Of a stretch of 64,000 nucleotides of DNA, positions 11,578 through 25,200 are shown in pieces. The position numbers were made by a program, and so were the translations under genes. Below the pieces are notes generated by a model that saw nothing but the letters and a program-made list of their open reading frames with translations, made no database searches and was not told the origin of the DNA. Position 1 is the stretch's first letter, and every line of letters starts with the position of its first letter. This DNA is from Malurus cyaneus samueli (lineage: Eukaryota; Chordata; Aves; Passeriformes; Maluridae): positions 45,997,814 through 46,061,813 of the forward strand of contig CM019217.1 in NCBI GenBank assembly GCA_009741485.1. Direction: 5' to 3'.

Positions 11578-14500
11578 GGTACTGAGCATTTAATACTAAC
11601 ACTGATTTCCAGTGACACTGTATTTGATATCCACCTATGAGAGAAAGAGAAGATGCACAGCAGGAAAACAAAGGAAATTAAACAGCATGTGTGACCGGTA
11701 ATTCACAAAACTGCTCATTTTGCAAAAATAGCTGTAGACTCTCTTAGACTGAAAGCTGATGTGTCAGTCTCACTTCCTACTTGTTTTTCATTTTATGTGA
11801 TATACCATATGAGTGTTTCTGACACTACTTGCACCAGGGGATAAACAAAGCTAAGCCAGATTCCCTTTTTTTCCCCACTTCTGCCAGCTGCTACCTCCCC
11901 CTGATCTCCGGTCCCACGCAAACATAACACCATAGCACAGCACACACACGGCCAGCAGCAGCATCAGATAATGGCCAGGAAGCTGCTGCTGCTCTCGATT
12001 CCCTGCTGTGTTACATCAGTGCTAATGAGGAGTAAATAATAGTAATAAATCAGCTTTCTGCAGTTGACAGTAAGGTGTTCAATATTCGCTTGAAGCCACT
12101 GGCAACTCAGAAGCAGTTTCCAGAGGCCCCTGCCTAGTAAATGGTGCAATACTGCAAACACCATTTAGTCTGAAGAGCCAGGTACCATATTCTATGGTAT
12201 AAACTTCAAAGCAGCCCATCCTGCCACATTAGGAAATTCTTTGCAGACAGCAGATGAATACAGATGGAGGAGACACTCACCTCATGGGTTACAGCCTGTC
12301 TCATGCAGCATTCACCTGGGCTTGACCTCCCCTGTCTAACCAAGGAAACGCTGCAGCAGAGCCCTTCTGGCTCACAGGGTGGGTTAGGGGCTTGCAGATA
12401 CTGATAAACCTTGGTGGGGGCCATGGGTATGCCCTAGCTCAAAGGGCTGCATTACAGCTCTACACAGTTAGAGCTGGCTCAGGCAACCCTCTGAGCTGCA
12501 ATCCTACCTTAGTTTTGCTTCCTACCATAGCAGGATATTCACAACAGCATATCTTCCTAAGGAGAAGCCCAATTCCCTCTAAATTCAGGTTTCCCACAAT
12601 CTCCAGAGAAATCTGACAGGTTTAGGATCAGCAGACGAAGCACAATGCTCTAACCAGGCCCAGCAAGGTGACATCCAGAGGGGCACATGAAACCCCTGCC
12701 AGACTGCAACAAAATCCTAAACTTCCAAGCGAATGCCCCAAGCAGTGCCTTTGTCTTACTGTAAACATTTCTGGCTTTAACCAACACATTAGGCAGCATT
12801 ATTCTTCGCTGATTTGAGACAGAAAACATGTGGCAGATCCCAGGCCAAGAAACATTATCCCAGATGGATTCTCCTGTCTGTGACACAGACCTGGCACCAC
12901 CAGCCTCATATTTGAGGACTTTTGTTGCTCTGGACCTCCTAAAAACTGTATAAAAGAGCAGTGTTATTACTTAGGACTGAGATATGACCTGAGGAGTCAG
13001 GAGGCAAAGGCACTTGGGCAGAATGGTGTCAAGAGTAGGGACAGGACCCTGCTCCTCAGCTGGAATGGCATGTCATTGGCTTGCTCACTTGCAAGCACAA
13101 AATTCAGGGAGCTCCCCAGTAAAACCTAGTAGCTAAAGATGTACCATTTCCTGAAACTGTTGAAAGTCCCAAGCACCGGAATTATCCACTGCTTCTATCG
13201 CCTTCTTGATGTGCCCTTTATTCCACGGAGGCTGCTACATAGTTAACAACTAGGAATTGGAAACGTGGTAAGAACATATATCAGCAAATCAAGACGACAA
13301 TTCTTTAACTTCTTGAAGGTTTGGGGAAGAAAATGTTGAGAGAAGACAGCAATTGAATTCCACTTCATTAGAGGGAGAACTGCTTCTAAAAGAAGAAATA
13401 ATCCTCAAGATGGAGAGATATAACAGTTAAGCAACAGGTATAGAAAGGAAAAAAGATGGGGTTTTCTCTAAAAGCCTTGCAGCAGCCTTGTCCTGCACTT
13501 CATTGGCCTCTAGTGGAAAACAGAAGCTATGTCTTGGAATCACAAAACTTCATTTACAGAGCACAGAGAAATACACCACTGCCCACACAGAGCTTGAACA
13601 CATACCAGGTGAAGGAATGCAAGGCATGCGATGAAAAAGGACTATTCTGTGTCAGGTACATACAGATTCTTGATTTTACTATCATTCAGAGACTGAAGAA
13701 GAGATTGATTTGAATATTAGTTTTTTCTTACCCACGTTCCCATTCTAGTGAGCCTCTAAGTTGTCTGCCATAAAAGAAATAAAATTTCACCTGCAGAGGC
13801 ACAAATTTGTGACACTTGGGCTAGAAGCTGGACAGCACTGTACGTGCACCACTGAAAGTTAACCCTTGCAGCATTCAGACCACAGCAGTTTGGCTGTAAA
13901 GAACACTCTAAAGCAAGGATTTCAGTTGCTATCTTCTGTAAACACAGGCTCTCAAAATGAAGATATGCCTGTATGGAGTAGGCAGTGACTGCAACAGCAG
14001 TCCAGCCTAGGTATAAATTTAACAACTCAAAAACCATGGCTCCAGTTTCCATGGATAGAAACAAGACAACACATCAATTAATTAAAAATACAAACTATAA
14101 TAAAAAAAAAGCGCTATGCAGGATCACAGGAACAACCCTTGAAAAGGTGAGTCAATGGAGAGCTTGGTGCAGAGATGCTGAATAACAGACAGGAGCAAGG
14201 CATCTCTTTGGGCAGAGCAGAATCCTGAAAATCAGGGCCAGCTGAAAAAGCAGTACCTCCAGCAGAACTGTGTGCACAGCGATGAGCAGATTCCTCCTGA
14301 GCAGGGCAGGGCTGCTGGGTGCCGGCGGGCACTGGTCTCTTCCAGCTACGTATGGCATCCCTCCAACAACTCTGTAAGCTTGGCTTGGTTTCCTCTCTCC
14401 TCCAATGCCTGCCTTCTGGAGCCCAGGGCAATGTGGCAAGGTTTGCTCCCTGGGACACAGCATCTGTCATAGCAGTCTGGAGATGGTGGAACCACCACCC

Positions 14501-17500
14501 TCAATACAGAGCAGGGTCCTGCAGCCAGGATGAGTCCACAATTCTCTGCAGACGCTTGGCCCTCAGGAGCTGCAGCAAACAGGAAAAAGGAAAAGAGCAA
14601 CAGGCATTCTCAAACATGACAAAAAACTTCTTCAAAACTTACTTTCAGTGTATTTTGCCTGGGTTTTGTGTCCTCCTGCTCCTGCATTCATTTCAGCAGT
14701 TTCTGTGCTTGCCAAGGGTACGGGGGTTGCCATTAGAAGTTTCTTTGACTTGCCAAAAAAAGTGCAAGCAAAGCCCAAGCCAAAACAACACAGCAATCAT
14801 TCATTCAGAGGTGACGTGAGCTACATAAAAAATCTGGAAAAAGAAACACTTTTGAAAGCCATATGCAATCGTCTGACTTGTTTGTTTTGGTCAAATTGTT
14901 TGCAATCCCTTCAAGGAGAGAAGAGAGTAGACCAAGGTCCAAAAGCTACCCCATTAATACTTTTTGTGAGTTAGAAGTGTTCACACCCACTACCTTGTGT
15001 GCCTTTGAGGAAGAAATGTAACCAGGAGCAGGGAAACTACCAGGCTACCTTCTGTTTAAGTATTCTTGGCCCAAGCGCCTTTTTTCTGCAACATTTAGCA
15101 GAGTAACCTAAAGCAGCCTGATTTTAATGACATCAATGTGAAATACTCAAGCACAGGACCTCAAGACCATGAATCCTCAGGGCTGGCTGAACTCCCATTT
15201 GTAAATCCCACAGATTAGTTCTATTTACTTCCTTCAGGAAGAAAAGGAAAAATAAAGAAAAAAGAATAAATACAATCAGCCTGAGCTGGAAATGGGCTTC
15301 TCTCTGCCTCTGGCATAGATTGGGATCTCAGAGGAGTGGAAAGCAGACACAATGGCAGCAGGACTGGTGTGTGGCAGAGCTTCACCAGGCTGGGGCAGCA
15401 CCTGAAGCAAAGCAAAGCTATTGTGGCACTGGAAGGCTGTCCTCGGTGTGAAGATAGGCACTCAGGAGAGATGTTTGCACCTCACACACTTTCATTTTAA
15501 TTCCTTTGGCCGCAAAACATTTGGCACAGGTTTGATATACAGTCTTCCAGTTAAGCATGCATATGGATAACACCCAGCTGAAAACAGAAAATAAAAATCA
15601 CACTATCCTTAAAAGACAAGTTAAACCTGCTTATCTGCGGAGGAATGAAAATCTTTTTTTAGTAACAGCTGAATCCCATGAGAAAGCAGCACAGATGTGC
15701 ACCAGCAGACCACATACCAGCGTGACCCAGTGGCTTCCTACAGGAGAGAAACTGTTTAACTTAAGATACTGAAAATACACAAGACTCAAATGGTAAAACC
15801 AACACTGAGCTGCCAAAGTTATGTGATAAATGTGACTTTTAATCTCTTCCACCACCACTGAACAATGTGAAGCTTCCATGGCTGCTCCCAAGTCCCGAGT
15901 ACAGGCATTTGCCTTTATGTCCACCACATTCATGGCACAAGCAAACACACAAGCTCAGAACCAGCTTGGCAATCCCCGAGCAGTGACTCTGTGGTTCATG
16001 GCACATGCCATGCCCACAGCTGGCCCACCAGAACCTTAGCTTGATATGAGCCACAGGATATCTTGCTTCCTCCTGCTGTGCAGTAAAGCCAGACGATGGT
16101 GCTAATTTTTACGACCAGTACTTTTCTTTTTATCCCCTATGATAAAAAGATTTAAGTTTAATTCTTTCAAGAAAAGAAAAATTCAGTCTCAGCTTCTATT
16201 GTGCCCCCCATGAACTGTGCACCTTACCTGTTTATCACCTCTTACAGCTCCTCAAACTCTGACCTTCCAGGGACAGGACAAACTGCAAACAGCACATCCA
16301 TATAATAGACAAAGAAGTTCTTTGCTTCTGAGAAGTTAATTCTGGGTCACTGTGCAGGTTTTACTGGAACTGCCCTCCTTCTGTGAAGTTATGACTGAGT
16401 CTAACTGGCATAGGAAGGGCAAATATTCTGATTCATCCAGGTTAAGGCAGGTAAAAGAAAAACACAACCATGATTGTCAAAATACAGCACATGATCTATG
16501 TGGTTATTGGTGCTTCTGTCTGATGGACTCAAATTTGTTTGAGTCAATTAACAAGAAACTATAAGGCTGTTCTGGATGAAAGCATCTCCTAAATACTGCA
16601 AAGATAAACAGTAATCATTCCTCACTCCTCATGTCAAACCATGAGCAGAAGAGAGTACAGCCCTGTCTGAACCAGTCGGGTGAGGAAAAAAAAGACCCCA
16701 GATTCAGGTCCTGCCCTGGAGGGATCCTACAGAGACCTACACAGCTTCTGACCACAACAGTGCTCGGCCACACCAGATCTGGGCTCTCTGGAAGACACCA
16801 GCAGCACCCTCCCGTTCCCGACTTGCACAGAGCAGGGATACAAGCTCTGTGGATGGCTGTGGACTTACTCAGCTGCACAGGAGAGGCCACAGGAGGCTGA
16901 GCTGTAGAGCCAGGCTCTTTTCAGGGAATGGTAAATACTTCCTGGAATTGAGACAGGGCTTCAAGAACCACGAGAACTGCAGGTGGAAATGCTGCCCTCT
17001 AGCAAGACTCTCAACAGCAAAATGCTCACCTCTGCTCCTTGGGCATAGCTGACAGGAATGAATGTTATAAACAGAGCTTCCAGAACCCATCAGGAGTGGA
17101 AAACCTCTCTTGCTCCCTTCTCTACAATGCTTACAAAGCAATACATTACTCATAGCATAGTATGCTGCTATTCAGGAGGGTTTTTCCTCATCCTCTCACC
17201 TCTAAAAATTGTTTTCGTTCCAGAATTATTTTTAATAATCATCCAGATTCCCAAGTTTTAAATGCTGGACAGCCCTACACTTACCTTGCAAGAGAAAACA
17301 GTGACTTTAGATAAGGCTTTAGGATACATTAGGAAAAAACAACCAACCACCACTACCAAAAAGAGACCCAACACATGCATAAGATACAAGAGTTCAATTT
17401 GGATATTAAATAATTCCTGGGGAGACCTACTTTTACTATGCACTGTAAAGATTTTGGAGAAAATGAGCTTGCTGCTGTGGAATTAATAATAGATCTATGC

Positions 17501-17934
17501 AGATTGATACTCCCAGGAGATAAAGGGAAAGAGAAAAATATTTAAAACTGATGCTCCTAGCAAATGAAAAACTAATGGACTGTATTTTCCTGAAGGGAGG
17601 GGAAGATTTTTTTATTTGATTTCACTTTGATGACTAGGCAAGACCTGTTCTCAGGGAGTACCATCTCCAGCTAAATGCAAACACCTTGAAAATGTCATAG
17701 AAAATGTGGAGGAGAGCTTAAGTCATCACATACCAAATATGAAGAGCTCTAAATGATTGCATGCTGCAGCAGAATGCAGGTATGTTTGATTTACTTGAAA
17801 ACCAAAAGAATTCTGCACCATTCCAACCAGAAGCTTCTGTATTAGTTTGGCAGGAACACCAGGGATTCAAGCAGCAACCAAAGCCACTGTCAACTAGGAA
17901 CATTATTTTTCAAATCTCACCTCTGTTGGCATCC
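11578..17934. other. Intergenic, no gene recognised
   Basis: Open frames up to 166 codons (14319-14819, plus) overlap others on both strands and show no family features. No repeat recognised. Confidence 0.45.
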
Positions 17935-18302
17935 GAGGTTCAACAAAGCCAAGTGCTCAGGGGTGACCTTATCACTCTCTGCAAACACCTAAAAAAAGGC
18001 TGTAGCCAGATGGGGCTCAGTCTCTTCTCCCAAGTAACAAGAGAGGAAACAGCCTCAAGGTACACCAGGAGAGGTTTACATGGGATGGCAGGAAAAATTT
18101 CTTCACTGGAAGGGCGGTCAGACACTGGAACAGGCTGCCCAGGGAAATGGTATCATTTCCTGGAATGGTATCATGTCCCTGGAAGCATTTAACACATGTG
18201 ACACTTAGGGACATGGTTTAGTGATGGCCATGGCAGGGCTGGGTTAGTGTTGACCTTGATGGTTTTAAAGGTCTTTTACAACCTTAAGGATTCTATGACT
18301 TT
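17935..18302 (+). mobile_element. CR1 LINE 3' end
   Basis: A near-complete CR1 3' segment: GTGACCTTATCACTCTCTGC, TTCTTCACTGGAAGGGCGGT, GGAACAGGCTGCCCAGGGAA, ACACTTAGGGACATGGTTTA and the terminal ACCTTAAGGATTCTATGACT. A short local duplication of ATGGTATCAT lies near 18,150. Confidence 0.92.
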
Positions 18303-21300
18303 CCTAAAGAAATTATTTTACTTTCAAACTCCCTTTGAATGTTAAAACAACTCCAAAGAAACATTTAATTTTGTGACATCCTTGAAGCCACTCCAGATAA
18401 CTCATATTATTTACAAAGTCAAACTAACGCAATTAACTGCATTTGCAAAACCACATGGATTGCTAAAAAATTGATTCTAAAATTATTTAAAATCAAAGAA
18501 ATCAAAACTGATTTACTTATTATTTATTGATACAAAAGATAATCTGTAACAAACTATGTATTTAACATTTACACAGAAAAAAGATCTTTAAGATCAATGA
18601 AACAACATGCCCCTAAATTGGGGTGTCAGATGAAAATGTTCAGCATTCTTTAGAACTCCTCTGCATTAGATGATCTTCAATTTGCAGGGAAGGTTATGGG
18701 GAAGAGGTGTCCAACAACATGCCTCTTGATCTAAATTATAAAAAACCAGCAATTAGTTAAAATTAACACAGTTAAAAATAGGCCTATCTGTGCCGTAATA
18801 CTGGGGAGTTACTAACAACAGTAAAGTGGAACAACTGTAAATTGTACTCACAGCAGCAAGGACATCCAGAGCATTCACCTACTCCAGTGGCAAATCAATA
18901 AAAACATTAGTATCATTTCAATTATGCTCAAAAGAGCACATTAGACTAATTTAATTTAACTAATAGTGGTCTCTGACAAATGTGTTCATCTGTGCAAAAT
19001 CTGGAGCTGTCAAAGCCACACCTGGTTGTGGCACTGACACTTGGTCTCCATGTATCTTCTTGAGCAATTTCAAATTCGAAACATACCTTATGAAGGATCA
19101 AGAGGCCTCAGTAGTTAATGTGCATGTGAGTTCCATGTTATTTTATAAAGACTTTGTGTGTATTTTAATTTACTTTTACACAGGTTTACACAAATGGTTC
19201 ACAATTTCTGGTACACAGTCCCAAAGGTCACACAAAGCTACTGACAGTAGAGAAAATAGTCAAGAACTAAAATTTGTGCTGAAAGAATAATATCTGATGC
19301 AAATCCCCACATCAAGTGACAGCTGAGGACTTCTACTCCACACATAGAATTTTGTGAGAAAAGCAGGCACTTGATAGCCTGGACAGTGCAAGATGCCAAA
19401 TTTTCAAGTTGTTTTAAAGCCTTTGCACCGAATAGACCGCTGTTAAGACTTGCAGATGAAAGATGAAAGTAACCACCCACTACCCAAATATAGTAAAATG
19501 TTTTGGGTGTATGTGCAGAAAACTGTTAGCCAAGTCCCCCAAACTGAGCAGTGGGCTCCTCATCAAACCCAGGTATGTGACTGTCCGAGAGAGCCAAGAC
19601 CAGAAGAGGAAGTTAAAGCTGACACTTGTGACTCAACTTAGTGTGCACATTTTGTCCTTTACTGTGCAAAAGGGGAAGCAGTGGCTGTTCACCGGTGGCC
19701 AGGGCTTGGGCACACCCCACCCTCTGGTGGCAACACTGATGGCCTGCTGTGTGACATGGAAAAGGCCACTTTCCACTTGAGGGATATAGAAATAAAGGTC
19801 TTCCCAACAAAAACGTGAACTAAACTTATAGAAGAGCAGCTTTCGTAGCATGGGAATCTTTGACTTGACAGGATGTCTGAGATCAGAGGGGACCTCGGGA
19901 AATGATTTGATCCAACACTTCTCTCAAATAGGACCATTGAGAGCTGGTTGCCCTGGGCTCAAGTAAGCTCCTTCCCCACATAAAAGCTTTTGTTTCCTGA
20001 TCTCTTCTGTACCTCTTGACCTCTCCACAGCAACAAGAATGAGGATGCCAAGTGTATACACAAACACTCTGATGTGCTTTGCAAATACACACTCTCACCT
20101 GTGGCACTAAGCATGGTAAAACAGAGATGACAGGATCTGAACTTTGCGGACAGTGTTGTTTTACATGGAAGGACACGTCAAATGTGCTTGGCTGGGATTC
20201 ACCTCCATCTCCAAGAGAAATGTATCAAGCTGATCCTGAGGTGCCACCCAACCTTCACAGTTCTTTCAGTCTAGACTCCTTAGACACCACAGAAACATTA
20301 AAAACCATGAAGATTACTTGCTTCTGGCACCTACCAGAAAAATCAAGCAGCAACAGGGTGTGAGAGGGCACACGAGAGATCCACACCCACATGTGCAGCA
20401 GTGGGCATGTGCTGCCACACCAAACCTCTGTGCCAAAACCAGCTGGTGCCAAGCTGCATTCCCAATGGCAAAAGGAATGAAGATGTAAGAGCAGGTGAAT
20501 GCCTGGGCTAGCCTGCCAATATAAATCAGGTATGGCGTGGTGCCTAAGTGATGGCAGACACACGGCCAGATAGTGCCAAGGCAAAGGAAGTCACCAGCAT
20601 GCTGAATTAGTGCTCGAAGAGGAGCAAAAAGCACAATGCTACGATGCTCTAGGGCAAGTCTGGCCACAGGGAACAGTGCTAGGATGGATTTTTCCAGCAC
20701 TGCAGAGCCAGCCTCAACAGATGGATGAGGTTCAAGGGCAACCAAGCAGGCCTGAAGCAGCCTCAGTTCTGCTTCTGCAGCCAGGAAAACAGCAGATGAC
20801 AATAACAAAGACCTTGCCAGTGACATCCTATGCCAACCTTCTTAGGATTAAAACTACACAAAAGTCTTTCGAACAACAGAGGCCAAAGAAAGCTTTTCAT
20901 CACTTCTCTGAAAGTGAAAATTGGGAGCTTTGCCAGGCCCTGTACAAAACTTGCAGGAAAGGTAAGAAAGGGACCTTCAGGCACAAGAACACATCTGAAA
21001 TAATTCTAACATCTGGAATTGCGTTTTAAAATGATTCAATCCTTGAAAGTGGCAAAGACAGAAAAGAAACCTTTGGTAAGGAAAATGCATCCAAATAGGA
21101 CAGGAAATTAGTTTAGGCAGAAAGACAAAAAAAGAAGGAGCAGACTGCAACTTGATGGAGCAGCTGAGCTGAAACAGCAGCAGGTGAATGCCATATCCTG
21201 CAACCTGTTCCAAGAGAAAGGAGGAAAAAATAGACAAAAGAGCACCTTGGACAGATACTTCAAGAAGACAACTGCAAACTTGCATAGGACACAGGGCATC

Positions 21301-21714
21301 ACAGTAGCACCACGTTCACATGGAATTTCATGAAGGAAATTACTATCACATTTTAACAAATACTTCAAGAGACCTCTCCACTGTAATTTCTAAAACAATT
21401 CAAGTTCCAGATAAGAGGAAAAAAAAAAAGTGAACACTTAAGCAAATTTAACCCATGCTAAGTCAAATAAATTATAAGAGGTTTTGTACTTCATTAGCAT
21501 GACAGTTCAATGGAAATGGGCAAGGAGGGACACAGGAAATTTGGGGCACCTCATCTAGAAGCCTGAGCATCTCACCAGAGATTAGCCCTGCAAGTTTAAA
21601 AAGTCCTTCAGAAGAAAATCTAAAGTATTTTCAGTAGAAACAATACTAATGTTGTAGGTTCCTGCTCTTTTTTCCCCCACCAAAAACCAGAAGTATGTCA
21701 TGCAGCACAAAAAC
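18303..21714. other. Intergenic, AT-rich, one old CR1 piece
   Basis: 18,400-18,960 is AT-rich. Around 20,310-21,030 there are long frames on both strands (170 codons minus, 139 plus), but no domain, splice or codon pattern supports a gene. The CR1 remnant at 19,850 is listed separately. Confidence 0.45.
19850..19965 (-). mobile_element. Old CR1 fragment
   Basis: CAGAGGGGACCTCGGGAAATG, TGATCCAACACTTCT and GAGCTGGTTGCCC resemble the reverse complement of a CR1 3' region (GGGACCTCAGAGATCATC..AGTCCAACCC..GGTTGCCC). It is short and diverged. Confidence 0.5.
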
Positions 21715-21719
21715 AAGAC

Positions 21720-22204
21720 TGTGATGGGTTGACCCTGGCTGGATGCCAGGTGCCCACCAAAGCAGCTCTATCACTCTCTTCCCTCAGCTGGACAGGCGAG
21801 AGAAAATAAAGGAAAGGCTTCTGGGTTGAATAAGGACAGGGAGAGATCACTCACCTATTACTGTCACAGGCTGCAGGGGAACCTCGGCTGTGCCTGGAGG
21901 AGCTGGGCCCTGCTCCTGCACTGACCTGGATGTGGGCAGAGCTGTTTCTCTCACGTATCTTCATTCCTCTCTTCTCTGTCCATAATCACCTCTGCACAGT
22001 AACTTTCTTTTCTTCTTAAATGTTACCACAGAAGAATTACCACCACCTCTGGTGGGCTCAGCCTTGGCCCGTGGCGGGCAGGCACTGAAGCTGCCTGGCA
22101 CTGGCTGTGTCAGCCACCAGGAAGCTGCTACTGGCTTCCCACAAAAGCCATCCCAGTAATCCCCCATCACCACTACCAAAACCTGGCCACAGAAACTCAA
22201 TACA
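21720..22204 (-). mobile_element. Solo LTR (485 bp), related to the 5.3 kb LTR
   Basis: The plus-strand left end is TGTGATGGGTTGACCCTGGC, a common avian ERV LTR terminus read from its 3' end. The right end is AATACA. Flanks AAGAC (21715-21719) and AGGAC (22205-22209) match at 4 of 5 bases. The first 160 bp matches the end of the 5.3-6.1 kb LTR in reverse complement; the rest differs, so it may be a different subfamily. Confidence 0.7.
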
Positions 22205-22209
22205 AGGAC

Positions 22210-25200
22210 AGAAGCAACAGAAGCCATGACAAGATAATGATTTCTGTGTACTTCAGTGGGGTGAACAACTGAACAAAATTAAGCTATTCTAAATTCTGAT
22301 AATTCATTCAGTGTCATTTGTTTGAAAGGTTGAACGGTGCTAACAGGGGCTTGATATGCCACAAAATGAAGAGGCAAATAAAGCAAACATTTAGCTCGTC
22401 TTTAAAACACAATGAGGCTTTTTCACCATCTAAAAGACTGCTAAAGTCTGGAAGCTGTGTTCTAATGTATAGCTGCAGCAACCTCTCTGCTTCACCTGTG
22501 AACTACCTTAAGTATGCAGAGTAAAGCTTAGTTGCTCATCAGGCAAATGTCTGCTACTACTGCTAAGAAAAGCAGCTATAATAAAACGCAGATAGCATTT
22601 GCAGAATGCAAAAAGGCCTCTGCAATTATCACTTAATTGTCCTTCATGGGCCAGTACTGGGAGTCTCATACTTTCCCCTTAAGGCTGCTCCCTTCTTCAA
22701 CACTTTTCTTAACTGTCTACTTAATCAGTCTTCCTCCTGGGCTTAATTGTGAATTTGTTTTGATTAATTAGCCTCAGAGCTCACTTGGCAGTAACTGAAA
22801 CAAAGGAGAAGTGCTCCGTTTCTTCGGTGTGTAGGCTACTGCATCCTAGGGGAGCCCCCTCTTTGTCAGCAATGAAATTTCAGGTTCAGATTGTGTCTGA
22901 AAAAAACTTTTTTGTAATTAACTTTCGATTCTTGTAATTACCCCCAATGTACTACAACATGAAAGTGTTGCTAACAACGAAAGGGTAAAATTCATTAAAT
23001 TCAGGCTTCTTCTTCGGTGGATTATCCATCACATTCATTAGCTTAGTCCTTTAGTTTTAGATATGACATAATGCTCCTAAATGCAAGTGATCAGATCACT
23101 ACTTGAATCCCAAACCAGGAGTGCAGGTTACTAGCACAGACAGCTGTGTCCTTGTGGCACCAACACCAGAAAACCTTTCCCATACCAATCTTTTCAAAGT
23201 TATTGCGCTTCATTGAAAATGCTTTACATGATCTAGACCAGTCAGTCTGCAACACCTTTGAGCACTAATGTAGAGCTCTTCATTATGTTTACCTCTCATA
23301 TCACTTATTTCCTCTCCCTGTTTACAGCACATTGACTCCAGAAGACACCCACACAGCATTACCATGCATCTATCATCTTGATCAATTCTCATTTCAGATA
23401 TTGCTACTGAAAACACAGAAAAGGCAGCTTTTAACACCATCACAATGAAAAGATTTAATAAGCTAAATGAAACAATGTGCTAACAGTTATTATACCCATT
23501 TAATAAACTTCCTAAAAATTTGTCTAGAGTACCAGAATTCTTAAGTTTTCAAATTTAAAAGTCTTTACCTATCAAACTGCAAAAACAAGTAAAAAACCTT
23601 GAACATTAATATTTTTCTCTGTAAATAAATTTTGACTTGTGTCTCAACTAAACAGTCAGACTGACTGAAGTCAACACTTTGTTTCTTCCAGAACCACTGT
23701 AGTTCTTGTGCTCCAAACAGACTGCAGAAGGAATGCAAAGTATTCTGTGGTTTTACAACCCTTTGTGCACACCTTTACTTGGGCACAGAAGTTTAAATGA
23801 AGCAAATCAGAACAGGAACTTTGCGAATGGGCTTAGAAACAAAGCAACTGTGCAGGCAAACCTTTTAAAGTATTCATTTCTTAATAATCTGCAGCCAACT
23901 GTTTTGACTGATGATCAACCACTGTTTTCATCGTAGAACTGGGCCACAGGAATCACTTTGGTTGTCAAAACCTAATTGAAGCTCATCCATGCAACCCAAA
24001 AAGTTTGCCTCTGAGATATCTTCTGACCACATTTGTGAGCATCGGTGAAGTGACAGGATATTCTGCCAAGGAAATGTACCAGCTTGGAAAAACTACAATA
24101 TTCAGTTACAACAGGTGTCAGTACCATTAAAGACACATGGTTCAGGCTCTTCAGTTAGATGTATCATCTGCCATCAATCACCACTTAAAGTAAATCCTGT
24201 TTTACAAAAGACACCATAGAGAGTCTGTATATCAGTAGAAATACAAGAAACGTGCTGAAATATCTTTTCAGTTGTTATGAAACAAGGAAATAGTTCTTCA
24301 GGTTTATTGCATTCCCCAAATGTTAATTTAAAATCATCTGCAGATAACCAATTTAGTTGTGCATTTGAAAAACAGAAGAAGCTGTAGATGTGTGTCAACA
24401 GTTTGTTTTATTGGTCCTGTTTACTTTTTCTGTAATTATTCAGCTCACAATTTCCTATTTTATGTTTACAGAGTAGTACAAATATGGATGTGCATACACG
24501 TCTGACTGTTCTGCAATCATTCTTTGCTGATTTTAAGCTGCAAAAAGGTTTGTTTAGTAAAACAGGTTCATCTTTCCAATCAAATGACACTACAACAAGA
24601 TAGATTTGCAAAAGAACCTCATAACAGGTAACCTTTTTGGAGGGAGCCAGAGCCTTCAAAACTCTGACTTTTTATTGTAGCAGGACTTCTCAGTTAAGCC
24701 TTCTAAAACAAGCCCCTGGATGTTACCACAGTACCAACTATAGAACACAGGAACCTGTTAACATGTGACTTGGCTTTTGTTTCCAGTTCTCTCAATTGCT
24801 GTTGACAGAAAGCAATGAATTAATATACTGAGTGATGTCCTCCAAGGGTATCAGTAGGTATCCTCCAGGAACAGTGAATATATCTCACAGACAACAGAAA
24901 AGGCCATGTCTCTTTCAAGACTAAGGTCCCAACTTCACAACAGGTAACTCTGCTTAACCAACTTCAGACTAGCTCAGCAAAAACCTGGCTAAACCATAGA
25001 GCCAGTGAAATTACTCAGCAGAGCAGAAAATATGCTGCCAAAATCAATCTTGTATTTGCAGGAAGAATGCTAACTTCTCACATTTCAGAAGAGGCTCATT
25101 TCTTTACAATATCCTATTTGGCCTGATGTACACAAAAATGTAAGAAACAGGAGGCAAGACAAGACCAGGCAGAGGTGGAACATCAGCTGCTGCTTCTGAC

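Noticed and set aside
20314..20826. 170-codon minus-strand frame in the intergenic region
   Set aside because: Overlapped by a 139-codon plus-strand frame, low-information composition, no domain or splice context.
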